The notes under the pieces: generated by a model | Databases searched by the model: none | What the model was told of the DNA's origin: nothing | The model's input: the letters and a program-made list of their open reading frames with translations, nothing else | Translations under genes and position numbers: made by a program | Source of the DNA: Candidatus Shapirobacteria bacterium | GTDB taxonomy: Bacteria; Patescibacteriota; Microgenomatia; UBA12405 | Length of the DNA stretch: 19,522 bases | Direction: 5' to 3' | Assembly: GCA_003647605.1 (NCBI GenBank) | Contig: QMND01000001.1 | Span: 1 to 19,522, forward strand | Part shown: piece after piece, positions 1 through 7,290 of the stretch | How the letters are laid out: every line of letters starts with the position of its first letter | Position numbering within the stretch: position 1 is the first letter of the stretch

Positions 1-10
1 AACTTATACA

Positions 11-232
11 TCATTCTACTTCTTTATTCAGCGCTTCTACCATCTCACCAATTTCTTCATCATCCATTCCATGCCCCATCCCCCCTTCCTCCAAACTTTC
101 CATACCAGCCATCGGGCAACCAACACAATGTAAGCCAAATTTTTCCGTCATAGTTTCAACTAACTCCGGAAACTCATCCACCACCTCATTAATCAACATC
201 TTCTTGTTAATCTTCTTCTTTATCTTTTTCAT
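11..232 (-). CDS. DUF1858-type redox disulfide protein
   Basis: A 73-residue cytoplasmic protein with a lysine-rich start, then a compact helical domain carrying a C-x2-C pair (CVGC, residues 36-39) inside the context GLHCVGCPMAG. This is the signature of the DUF1858 / hybrid-cluster-protein-associated redox disulfide family, and the length is normal for a stand-alone member. The family is thought to act in thiol redox or metal chemistry, but no substrate is established. It begins 7 nt after the radA stop codon and is probably cotranscribed with radA. The ATG at 232 is the first start in frame; an internal ATG at residue 12 would remove only the basic leader and cannot be excluded. No Shine-Dalgarno sequence is seen. 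Family assignment is firm, function is not. Confidence 0.85.
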   Translation of the reverse strand: MKKIKKKINKKMLINEVVDEFPELVETMTEKFGLHCVGCPMAGMESLEEGGMGHGMDDEEIGEMVEALNKEVE

Positions 233-239
233 ATAGCCA

Positions 240-1556
240 CTATTCTATCATCTTTTTTATATCCACCACTCTTTCAACCTGCCTCAACTCCATTCCCCAA
301 GCTTCCGCTTCTTTTTTAATCTTACTCCTGTTCTTCAGCATCTTAACCTTACCCAACAAAGACAATTCTCCTACCCACAATTGCCTTTTTCCATTTCTGC
401 TCCTCATTCTCTTATTTTTATAACTAGAATACATAGCCACCAAAATTGCCAAATCAGCCTCTCTATCTTTAATTTTTATACCCCCAGCCACCGACACAAA
501 CACATCATATTTATAAAAAGGAATGCCCAACTTTTTCTGAGCCACCGCCATTATCAACAAAGTCCTGTTATAATCCACCCCCGAAAAAACTCTTTTTGGC
601 ATCTGCGAAAAACTTTCCGTCACCAAAACTTCCACTTCCACCAAAATCGGCCTTTTACCCTCCATCAACACTGTCAAAGCCGAACCCGGCACCTCTTCTT
701 TTTCAGTCAACAATTTCAAACTATCTCCCCTCATTTCTATCAACCCCTCTTTTTTCATCTCAAACACCCCAATCTCATCTACCGACCCAAAACGATTTTT
801 TATTGACCTTAAAAATCTCAACTCGCTTTTCTTGTCTCCTTCAAAATACAAGACCACATCAACCATGTGCTCTAATAATTTTGGTCCGGCAATATTCCCC
901 TCTTTAGTCACATGACCTACAATTATCATCACTACTCCTAATTTCTTGGCCACTTCCACTAATCTAAAAGTACATTCTTTAATTTGACTCACGCTACCCG
1001 CTCCAACTGACAAATCTTCTGATCTCATTACTTGAATCGAATCCACCACCACTATTTTGGGTAACTCATTTACTCGATTTAAGTAGTCAATAATACTTTC
1101 TATATCATTTACCTGTAAAACCTCAAACCTGTCTCTTTTCAAACCTAATCTATCGACTCTCAAAGCCACTTGATCAACTGATTCCTCGCCAGCTACATAC
1201 AATCCACCTATCTTACCTACAACTTCTGTTAACAAAGTACTCTTTCCCACTCCTGGTTCTCCACTAAATAATATTACTGACCCTTGAACAAATCCTTTAC
1301 CCAATACTCTATCAAACTCTGATACTTTACTAGAAAAAACCATCTTAGATTTTCCAGAATTAGCTTTGACATTTTTCAAATTAAAAACCTTAACTTCTTT
1401 TATTTGTCTTTTTCCTTTTTTTACCTTCTCTCCTCCCCAATTTTTTACCTCTTTCAATCCATTCCACTCTCCACAACTAGGACACTGACCTTGCCATTTA
1501 CTAAACTCATTGCCACAATTGGAACAAACAAACAAAACTCCGTTTTTATCTTTCAT
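240..1556 (-). CDS. radA: DNA repair protein RadA
   Basis: RadA, a RecA-like ATPase that processes recombination intermediates by branch migration. Over 438 residues the order is: a four-cysteine zinc finger (C11, C14, C25, C28), Walker A GEPGVGKST (99-107), Walker B-like VVVDSIQVM (about 169-177), the RadA signature KNRFG (253-257), and a C-terminal Lon-protease-like domain. Length is normal for the family. The reading frame extends upstream to an ATG at 1628, but I choose the ATG at 1556. It puts the zinc finger a normal distance from the N terminus, and TATAAT ends exactly 6 nt before it, so the upstream part would lie in the promoter. The small redox protein gene follows after 7 nt. Confidence 0.95.
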   Translation of the reverse strand: MKDKNGVLFVCSNCGNEFSKWQGQCPSCGEWNGLKEVKNWGGEKVKKGKRQIKEVKVFNLKNVKANSGKSKMVFSSKVSEFDRVLGKGFVQGSVILFSGEPGVGKSTLLTEVVGKIGGLYVAGEESVDQVALRVDRLGLKRDRFEVLQVNDIESIIDYLNRVNELPKIVVVDSIQVMRSEDLSVGAGSVSQIKECTFRLVEVAKKLGVVMIIVGHVTKEGNIAGPKLLEHMVDVVLYFEGDKKSELRFLRSIKNRFGSVDEIGVFEMKKEGLIEMRGDSLKLLTEKEEVPGSALTVLMEGKRPILVEVEVLVTESFSQMPKRVFSGVDYNRTLLIMAVAQKKLGIPFYKYDVFVSVAGGIKIKDREADLAILVAMYSSYKNKRMRSRNGKRQLWVGELSLLGKVKMLKNRSKIKKEAEAWGMELRQVERVVDIKKMIE

Positions 1557-1562
1557 TGCTTC

Positions 1563-1568
1563 ATTATA
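1563..1568 (-). promoter_or_regulatory. radA -10 box, leaderless layout
   Basis: A perfect TATAAT lies on the - strand, followed by GAAGCA and then the chosen ATG. A transcript starting about 7 nt after the -10 box would begin at or next to the ATG, so the mRNA would be leaderless. No convincing -35 box is seen. Confidence 0.6.
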
Positions 1569-1643
1569 AAGCATAATGTCTTTTACATTCCCAACGAATA
1601 AAGTGAGTCCCACCGGAATCTTACCCACGCTTTTGCCTAACTC

Positions 1644-1726
1644 ATAATTTCAAATGTAATTTTAAGCGCGCAATCATGTAAGTCTTACGCAACGCGTGAG
1701 CACTGCAAAATTATATTTGAAATTAT
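1644..1726. repeat. Long fold-back inverted repeat
   Basis: Arms of 20 nt at 1644-1663 and 1707-1726 are reverse complements except for one position, which would be a G-U pair in + strand RNA. The 43-nt centre contains smaller pairings: GCGCG (1666-1670) with CGCGT (1693-1697), and a GTAA/TTAC hairpin. There is no T-run on either side to make it a normal terminator. It sits between the end of the S1 gene and the start of radA. It could be a small non-autonomous fold-back element or a structured RNA; no family is recognised. Confidence 0.6.
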
Positions 1727-1819
1727 AAAAGCTATCAAAATTTTACTTATTTTTTAACTAATTTATACCATCACTGTCACAAAACTCATTTCTAGGCCTT
1801 CTAATGAAGCCATCAAAAA

Positions 1820-2914
1820 TTACTTGTACATTAAGGGCTTTTTTGTTAGAACTAGACCCAAAGATATCTTTCTTCTGTCTAAATCTATTGATTCTATATA
1901 AACTTGTACCTTGTCTCCTACTTTCAAATCCACTCCCGTATTCAACTTCGATACATGAATCAAACCCTCAACTCCAGCTTCCAATCTCACCAAAGCTCCA
2001 AAATTAGCCAACCTCACCACTTCACCTTCGGCATCTTTATCTTTACTATATTTTTCTCCAATCTTTTCCCAAGGATCAGTTCCTAACCTTTTAATCGAAA
2101 ATTGCAATCTACCATCATTCTTGCTTATTAACTTTACTTTTATCTCATCGCCAATTTTATAACTATCAGAAATCTTATTAACTTTCTCCCACGAAATTTC
2201 CGAAATATGAACCAAACCTTCCAAAGTTAAATTCTTATTCTTTTTATCCATAAATATCTTAACGAACAGACCAAAACCCTCAACTCTCATTACCTTGGCC
2301 TCAAACACATCACCTATTTTCAATTTGTCAACCGCACTAGTTTCTTCATTTACTTTATCTGGCTCGGACACCAATCTCTCCGAAAATACCAACCTATTTT
2401 TTGTCCTATCTACCTCTAAAACCTTAACCTTAACTTTTTTACCCAACATTTTCTCCGGATCACCATCATATTTTTTACCAATCTGAGACCCTGGAATAAA
2501 ACCAAAAAATCCAAAAGGAGCAATCACTACTGCTCCACCTCTATTCAAATCCTTAGCAAAAACCACCACCTCCCCATCAGACTTAACTTTTTCTTCAAAA
2601 TAATTCCAACCATAACCAGTAGCCGAATCTCTCAAAGACACTAAAATTTGACCTTTATCATTTTCTGGCACCCTAACCTGTACTTCCATTTTATCACCAA
2701 CCTTCAAATCAGATACATAATCCTTAACAAACTCAAATTCTTTACCCATCACCACCGCATCTGACTTACCCCCAATATCAATAAAAATCATCTTGCTTTT
2801 AATTGAACTAACCATCCCTTCTACTTTTTGACCACTCTTAAAACCTACTTCTACTTTTTTATCTTTAGCCAACAAATCAGCCATTGTTAAAGACTTTTTC
2901 TTTTTTCCTGCCAT
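1820..2914 (-). CDS. rpsA: S1-domain RNA-binding protein (ribosomal protein bS1-like)
   Basis: A 364-residue protein with four S1/OB-fold repeats at about 28-95, 112-181, 199-276 and 295-357. The last two carry the classic signatures (GLFVKI...EGLVHISEI and NFGALV...EGLIHVSKL). E. coli S1 has six repeats and 557 residues; four-repeat versions are usual in many other bacteria. The expected role is binding mRNA at the 30S ribosome, although a general S1-domain regulator cannot be excluded. Its -10 box TATAAT ends 6 nt before the ATG and overlaps the T-run of the rRNA operon terminator just upstream. If this mRNA is leaderless, S1 would be unnecessary for initiation on its own message, though that is inference. 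Confidence 0.85.
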   Translation of the reverse strand: MAGKKKKSLTMADLLAKDKKVEVGFKSGQKVEGMVSSIKSKMIFIDIGGKSDAVVMGKEFEFVKDYVSDLKVGDKMEVQVRVPENDKGQILVSLRDSATGYGWNYFEEKVKSDGEVVVFAKDLNRGGAVVIAPFGFFGFIPGSQIGKKYDGDPEKMLGKKVKVKVLEVDRTKNRLVFSERLVSEPDKVNEETSAVDKLKIGDVFEAKVMRVEGFGLFVKIFMDKKNKNLTLEGLVHISEISWEKVNKISDSYKIGDEIKVKLISKNDGRLQFSIKRLGTDPWEKIGEKYSKDKDAEGEVVRLANFGALVRLEAGVEGLIHVSKLNTGVDLKVGDKVQVYIESIDLDRRKISLGLVLTKKPLMYK

Positions 2915-2920
2915 ATTCTT

Positions 2921-2926
2921 ATTATA
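2921..2926 (-). promoter_or_regulatory. rpsA -10 box, leaderless layout
   Basis: TATAAT is followed by AAGAAT and the ATG at 2914. The box grows directly out of the T-run of the upstream terminator, so the -35 zone would fall in the terminator stem. No good -35 match is seen. Confidence 0.6.
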
Positions 2927-2948
2927 AAAAAACCCGACTAAGTCGGGT
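2926..2948 (-). terminator. Intrinsic terminator of the 23S-5S operon
   Basis: On the - strand a 7-bp stem ACCCGAC/GTCGGGT with a 3-nt loop is followed by seven T. It lies about 70 nt after the 5S gene and ends the rRNA transcript just before the S1 gene. Confidence 0.85.
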
Positions 2949-3017
2949 AAAACGAGGGATTGTTTACCCCAAAAAAATTATTAATTTTATATTTGCAATT
3001 TATTGGATTGAAGTAAA

Positions 3018-3161
3018 CTTAGTTTCTTTGTTCCGGCCACGACCTATCTTCAATCCACCCTGCGGTAGAACTATTGTCGGCGCTGAGGCGTTTCACTTCT
3101 TTGTTCGGAATGGAAAAAGGTGGTTCCACCTCGCTCCAATGACCGAAACAAAAAAACTAAG
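3018..3161 (-). rRNA. rrf: 5S ribosomal RNA
   Basis: The - strand reads through the 5S landmarks in order: GAGCGAGGTGGAACCACC, CCATTCCGAAC, GAAGTGAAACGCCTCAGCGCC and AGATAGGTCGTGGCCGG. The ends extend helix I: CTTAGTTT (from 3161) pairs with AAACTAAG (ending 3018). These outermost bases may belong to the precursor, so the mature molecule is probably about 3028-3150. It starts only a few nucleotides after the 23S precursor stem, within the same transcript. Confidence 0.93.
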
Positions 3162-3166
3162 TCATA

Positions 3167-3211
3167 TTTTTGGTAACCAAATCAAGTTGCTAATAGCAAA
3201 CAAAAAAGTTT
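3167..3211 (-). other. 23S precursor stem, 3' arm
   Basis: This arm pairs with 6901-6942 to form a long processing stem. It has a 14-bp run (AAACAAAAAAGTTT with its complement), then an 18-of-19 helix counting G-U pairs, then TTTTTGG/CCAAAAA. Such stems circularise 23S precursors for RNase III-type cleavage. The innermost part corresponds to helix H1 of the mature rRNA. Confidence 0.8.
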
Positions 3212-4291
3212 CTTCGATTTATTCTTTTACTAAGCTTAATGTATTACTACACTTACACCTGTAAAGCATTAACCGGTAGTCTCCCGGCAATCTTCAGTTT
3301 GACGAATCAAACAACGATTCCTTATCTTAGGGTCAGCTTCCTGCTTGAGATGCTTTCAGCAGTTATCTAATAGGAATGTGGCTACCCAGCAGTGCTCTTG
3401 ACAGAACAACTGGCACACCAGAGATTCCCTCGTCTAGGTCCTCTCGTACTGTAGACGAATCCCTTCAAGAATCGAACGATTACTGTGGATAGGGACCGAG
3501 CTGTCTCACGACGCTCTGAACCCAACTAACGCAGCGCTTTAATGGGCGAACAGACCAACCCTTCCCGGCTTCTTCACCAGGAGGATGCGCCAAGTCGACA
3601 TCGAGGTGCCGAACCGCATCGTCAATATGGACTATCGGATGCGACTAGCCTGTTATCCCCGGAGTAGCTTTTATCCAGTAAGCCCGTGCTCATACCAAAT
3701 GAGTCACGAGGATCATTAAAACCGTCTTTCGACCCTGTTTCAACTATCAAAAACGTGTTGAAATTCCGAAAAAATTATCAGAATTCGACCTGTAAGTCTC
3801 ACAGTCAAGCTGGTTTTTGCTTTTATACTTTAAATCCGATTTCCAGCCGGATCAAACCAACCTTTGTATACCCGCGTTACCTTTTAGCAGGTGCCTGCCC
3901 CAGGCAAACTGGCAACCATACACCGTCCCCCTCCAAGATTCATTGGAGTAGGTAAGACTCAAAAACAATAAAGAGAGGTATTCCACTGACGAGCAAGCTC
4001 TCCCTCCTATTCTCGACAATTATTATTTTCTTATCAATGTAAAGATCCAGTAAAGCTTCACGGGGTCTTTTTGTCCAACAGTAATTAAACGGCATCTTCA
4101 CCGCTCTTTCAATTTCACTGGGTAAATGGTCAAGACAGTTGCACAGTCGTTAAACCTTTCATACGCGTCGGAACTTACCCGACAAAGGACTTCGCTACCT
4201 TAGACTTCTTGTTAATTGTGAGTTTCAGCGTCTCACTCACACTCTGTATGTCGCCATACAGTTCGGACTATCTCATCTCTTTTTCAAGAGT

Positions 4292-4813
4292 TTAGCGTAT
4301 AGTCTCTGGGGATTCGGATAAATCCTCCAATATCTCCTTTTCACTATATTTTCTACCTTTCCCTTGCTGATTCATTTTAAAGGCCAATTTTACAATTTCT
4401 TTTAAACCTTGTCGTTGTAGATGTTTTTTATCTTTCATCATCAATACTATCTTTTCAAAAATCAAAAAGTCATTCCATTTTTTACCTAAAAGAACGTGTT
4501 TCCTAAAAAAAGGAAGTATTTTTTCTTCTAGTGTTCTTCTATTGTCAACTACATAAACCAGTACATCTGATTTACCTTTTTTCTTAACAATATAGCCACA
4601 ATGCAACTCTTTTTGAAATAATTCCAACATAATTTTATTGCTCTTATGTTGATATACAGAAAACATAGGATCAACCACCCAACCAAACTTCATTTGTTTG
4701 TATTTTTTGATTGATACAGAAAAACAACCATCTCCTTCAACAAAACCAGCCATATAGTAAAACAGATATTTTCTTCTACTTATCCGTCTTTCCTGCTGAT
4801 TGACTACATTCAT
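4292..4813 (-). CDS. LAGLIDADG homing endonuclease of the 23S intron
   Basis: A 173-residue protein with one LAGLIDADG helix (YMAGFVEGDG, residues 20-29; catalytic acid D28), followed by the usual alpha-beta domain. Single-motif enzymes act as homodimers and cut the intronless 23S allele near the insertion site, which drives intron spread. Length is normal for the family (I-CreI and I-CeuI class). The ATG at 4813 is supported by a perfect AGGAGG (4828-4823) nine nt upstream. An out-of-frame ATG lies between them. The last codons (PETIR and stop) overlap the R/P7/P3 core of the ribozyme. The frame is intact, suggesting a functional and recently mobile element. Confidence 0.93.
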   Translation of the reverse strand: MNVVNQQERRISRRKYLFYYMAGFVEGDGCFSVSIKKYKQMKFGWVVDPMFSVYQHKSNKIMLELFQKELHCGYIVKKKGKSDVLVYVVDNRRTLEEKILPFFRKHVLLGKKWNDFLIFEKIVLMMKDKKHLQRQGLKEIVKLAFKMNQQGKGRKYSEKEILEDLSESPETIR

Positions 4814-4822
4814 ACATTTTTA

Positions 4823-4828
4823 CCTCCT
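4823..4828 (-). promoter_or_regulatory. Strong Shine-Dalgarno of the intron endonuclease
   Basis: AGGAGG lies nine nt before the ATG at 4813. It is the clearest Shine-Dalgarno sequence in the window and contrasts with the leaderless layout of the chromosomal genes. An SD is needed here because the message is embedded in rRNA precursor or intron RNA. Confidence 0.8.
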
Positions 4829-6900
4829 CGGTAGTATGACATACTTAGTCTTTCCAGCATATAGCTAAATTTTACAACTGCTCCAAAGGTGTTGAACAGT
4901 TAGAGTTACTGCTGACGTTCACCAGGGCTTCAATCGCAAGCATTTCGACAAGTCGAAACACCCGTTCATTTAACCTTCTGGCACCGGTCAGGCTTCAGCC
5001 CCTATACTTCCCCTTACGGGTTTGCAGAGACCTGTGTTTTTGATAAACAGTCGCCGTGCACTCTTTTGTTGTATCCCGGATCTTATCCCAGGAAGGGCAT
5101 CTTGCAAAGCTTACGCCCAGATATTTTGCCTAGTTCCTTAACCATCTTTCTCCCAATCGCCTTGGTCTACTCGACCTACCTACCAGTGTCGGTTTTAGTA
5201 CGAATTCTTATTATTCTATTTGCGACGCTTTTCCTGGACACATAGACTTGCTTCAATCGCCCGATTTTCATCAAGCTTTCATTCATGTCTCGCCTTAAAA
5301 CGAAAAGGCGGATTTTCCAACCTCTTCTAACTTAACATTTAGACAACCAATCACATAGTTGCTGAAATTTCCATATGCCGTCACGCCCCAACTTAAAACG
5401 AATAATAAAAAGGACCGGAATATTAACCGGTTATCCATCCACTACCCCACCACTACAGTGAGCTCATGTTAGGATCGCCTAACCCTCAGTCGAACAACGT
5501 AGCTGAGGAAACCTTAGGTATTCGGCGTAGCGAATTCTCATCGCTATTACGTTACTCATGCCTGCATTCTCACTTCTGACAGCTCCAGCCTGGTTTACAC
5601 CTTAACCTTCACCGCCATCAGAACGCTCTCCTACCGCTTTGACATAAAGTCAAAACCTCCATCTTCGGTATTTTGTTTTAGCCTCCTTACATTTTCGGCG
5701 CAATCTACCAAACTCGTCAAGACGAGTCGATCAGTGAGCTATTACGCTTTCTTTAAAAGATGGCTGCTTCTAAGCCAACTTCCTGACTGTCTTAGGTAAA
5801 TCACTTCCTTTCCCACTTAACAAAAATTTAGAGACCTTAGATGAGAGTCTGGGGTCTTTCCCTTTCGCCCAACCAGCTTAGCCCGGCTGGACTGACTGCC
5901 TAGCTATAAAAAAACGGTATTCGGAGTTTGGTTAAATACCAGAGATTGCTCCCTAAATATTCATCCAGTAGCTCTACCCCCATTTTTCAACACTAGACGC
6001 TATACCTAAATATATTTCGGAGAGAACCAGCTATTTCCGGTTTCGATTAGCATATTACCTCTAACCACAGGTCATCCAATAGATTTGCAGCTCTAACTGG
6101 TGCGGGCCTCCCCTTGTCTTTCGACAAGGTTCACCCTGCCCATGGTTAGCTCAACCGGTTTCGGGTCATCTCTAATCATCTAGCGCCTTATTCAGACTCG
6201 CTTTCGCTATGCCTTCGCTCGTTTGACGAGCTTAAACTCGATAATTAAAAATACTCGCAGGCTCATTCTTCAATAGGCACGCCATTACCTCGATAAATCG
6301 GGGCTTTGGCTGCTTGTTAGCAAATGGTTTCAGATCTATTTCACTCCCATACTATGGGTATTTTTCACCTTTCCCTTACGGTACTAGTTCACTATCGGTC
6401 CGCTAGAGTATTTAGTCTTGGAGGTTGGTCCCCCCAGATTCCCACGGCATTTCGCGTGTCCCGTGGTACTCAGGAATACAGTCCAGACATTACTCAATTT
6501 CGAATACGGGGCTTTCACCCTCTTTGGCTATCTATTCCACAACATTCTCCTATATTTCATGCCTTTTTATTCTATATCCTACAACCCTCCGACAAGTCGG
6601 AGTTTGGACTAATCCGTTTTCGCTCACCGCTACTCACGGAATCTCCTTTGATAACCTAAGTTACCAAAGCCTGCTTATGCAGGTTTCGATTTATTTTCTT
6701 CCGAGTACTAAGATGTTTCAGTTCCTCGGCTTACCCAGCATGCTACATAAGCAACATGCTCCAATTGCATTACTACAATCGAGGTTTCCCTATTCGGACA
6801 TCGCTGGATCACAGTTTGTTGACAACTCCCCAACGCATTTCGCCGTCTTCCGCGTCCTTCTTCGGCTCTAGCGACCAAGGCATCCACCATTTGCTTCTTT

Positions 6901-6942
6901 AAAACTTTTTTGTTTTTAGCAACTCAATTTGATTGCCAAAAA
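6901..6942 (-). other. 23S precursor stem, 5' arm
   Basis: 5' partner of 3167-3211; together they close the 23S precursor loop. It lies at the end of the roughly 140-nt spacer between tRNA-Ala and 23S (6911-7053), in which I see no other gene. Confidence 0.8.
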
Positions 6943-7053
6943 CACCCAAAAAATTTAATTACTTCAATTCAATAAATTGTTAAAGTGCAAATATACAATT
7001 TAGAAACATTTTTGCAAATGTTCCTATTCTTGCATATTTTTAAAGGTCTCCTG

Positions 7054-7127
7054 TGGACCTGGGGAGATTCGAACTCCCGACCTCCTCGTTGCAAACGAGG
7101 CGCTCTAACCAGCTAAGCCACAGGCCC
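7054..7127 (-). tRNA. tRNA-Ala(UGC)
   Basis: A full cloverleaf of 74 nt. The acceptor GGGCCTG/CAGGTCC has one G-U pair; the D arm contains AGCTGGTTAGAGC. The anticodon arm is CCTCG-TTTGCAA-CGAGG (8-nt segment including the closing base), giving anticodon TGC. The T arm is GGGAG-TTCGAAT-CTCCC. The discriminator base is A and the CCA tail is not encoded, so it must be added after transcription. It occupies the classic spacer-tRNA place before 23S, although no 16S precedes it. Confidence 0.96.
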
Positions 7128-7135
7128 TCGTTATC

Positions 7136-7158
7136 AAAAAACCCGCTACTCGCGGGTT
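7136..7158 (-). terminator. Terminator-like hairpin in the rRNA leader
   Basis: On the - strand AACCCGC-GAGTA-GCGGGTT is followed by six T, a textbook intrinsic terminator. It ends 8 nt before tRNA-Ala and lies downstream of the only good promoter seen. It may act as an attenuator that needs antitermination, or a weak -10 (GATAAC) after the T-run may start the operon. No boxA-like antitermination site was recognised. Confidence 0.7.
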
Positions 7159-7247
7159 AATTCGTTCCTTAGCAACTTCACTTAACTACCACAATCACCC
7201 ACCTTTAGTTTTATATATAAATTAAGCTCTAGCATCGCGAGTGTCAT

Positions 7248-7276
7248 ATTTTACCCAAACCCAAGCCAATCGTCAA
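7248..7276 (-). promoter_or_regulatory. Promoter of the tRNA-Ala/23S/5S operon
   Basis: TTGACG (7276-7271), a 17-nt spacer and TAAAAT (7253-7248) make the best sigma-70-type promoter in the window. It would give a leader of about 115 nt before tRNA-Ala. Confidence 0.7.
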
Positions 7277-7290
7277 TCACCAAAAAAACA

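Larger units (their letters stand above)
4205..4895 (-). mobile_element. Group I intron in 23S at position 1923
   Basis: A 691-nt self-splicing-type intron lies between U1923 and U1924 (E. coli numbering), the site used by I-CeuI-type introns. The 5' exon AACUGU pairs with the guide GCAGUU (4881-4876), giving P1 with the conserved U-G at the splice site. The same guide region (CCUUUGGA) pairs with the 3' exon UCUAAGG as P10. P3 is TTTAGC/GCTAAA, P7 is GACTAT (4304-4299) with ATAGTC (4271-4266), and P8 is CTCTT-GAAA-AAGAG. P9 is a 7-bp stem with a GCGA loop (4261-4244), followed by a second 7-bp hairpin (4241-4217). The intron ends in G. Helices were found by eye; the subgroup is not assigned. 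Confidence 0.92.
3202..6910 (-). rRNA. rrl: 23S ribosomal RNA, split by a group I intron
   Basis: Conserved 23S landmarks run 5' to 3' on the - strand, from GGTGGATGCC near the 5' end (6888) to the region around 3350 matching CTGAAAGCATCTCAAGCAGG. The ends are set from E. coli spacing and from helix H1 pairing, and are accurate to about 10 nt. Exon 1 is 6910-4896 and exon 2 is 4204-3202; together they give about 3.0 kb, close to the usual length, so no other large insertion is expected. Helix 69 is unusual (see findings). tRNA-Ala precedes it and 5S follows. No 16S gene is present between this operon and the window end at 19522. Confidence 0.97.

Noticed and set aside
1557..1628. Upstream extension of radA to an ATG at 1628
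   Set aside because: The -10 box of radA lies inside it, and the family starts just before the zinc finger.
1786..1816. GGCTTC/GAAGGCC hairpin just after the S1 gene as its terminator
   Set aside because: The stem needs a bulge and there is no T-run after it on the - strand.
2884..3955. Open frames on the + strand across 5S and 23S
   Set aside because: They read antisense through rRNA and show no protein-like composition.
6324..6890. Several open frames on both strands of about 60-150 codons
   Set aside because: They lie inside highly conserved 23S rRNA sequence; the RNA gene explains the region fully.
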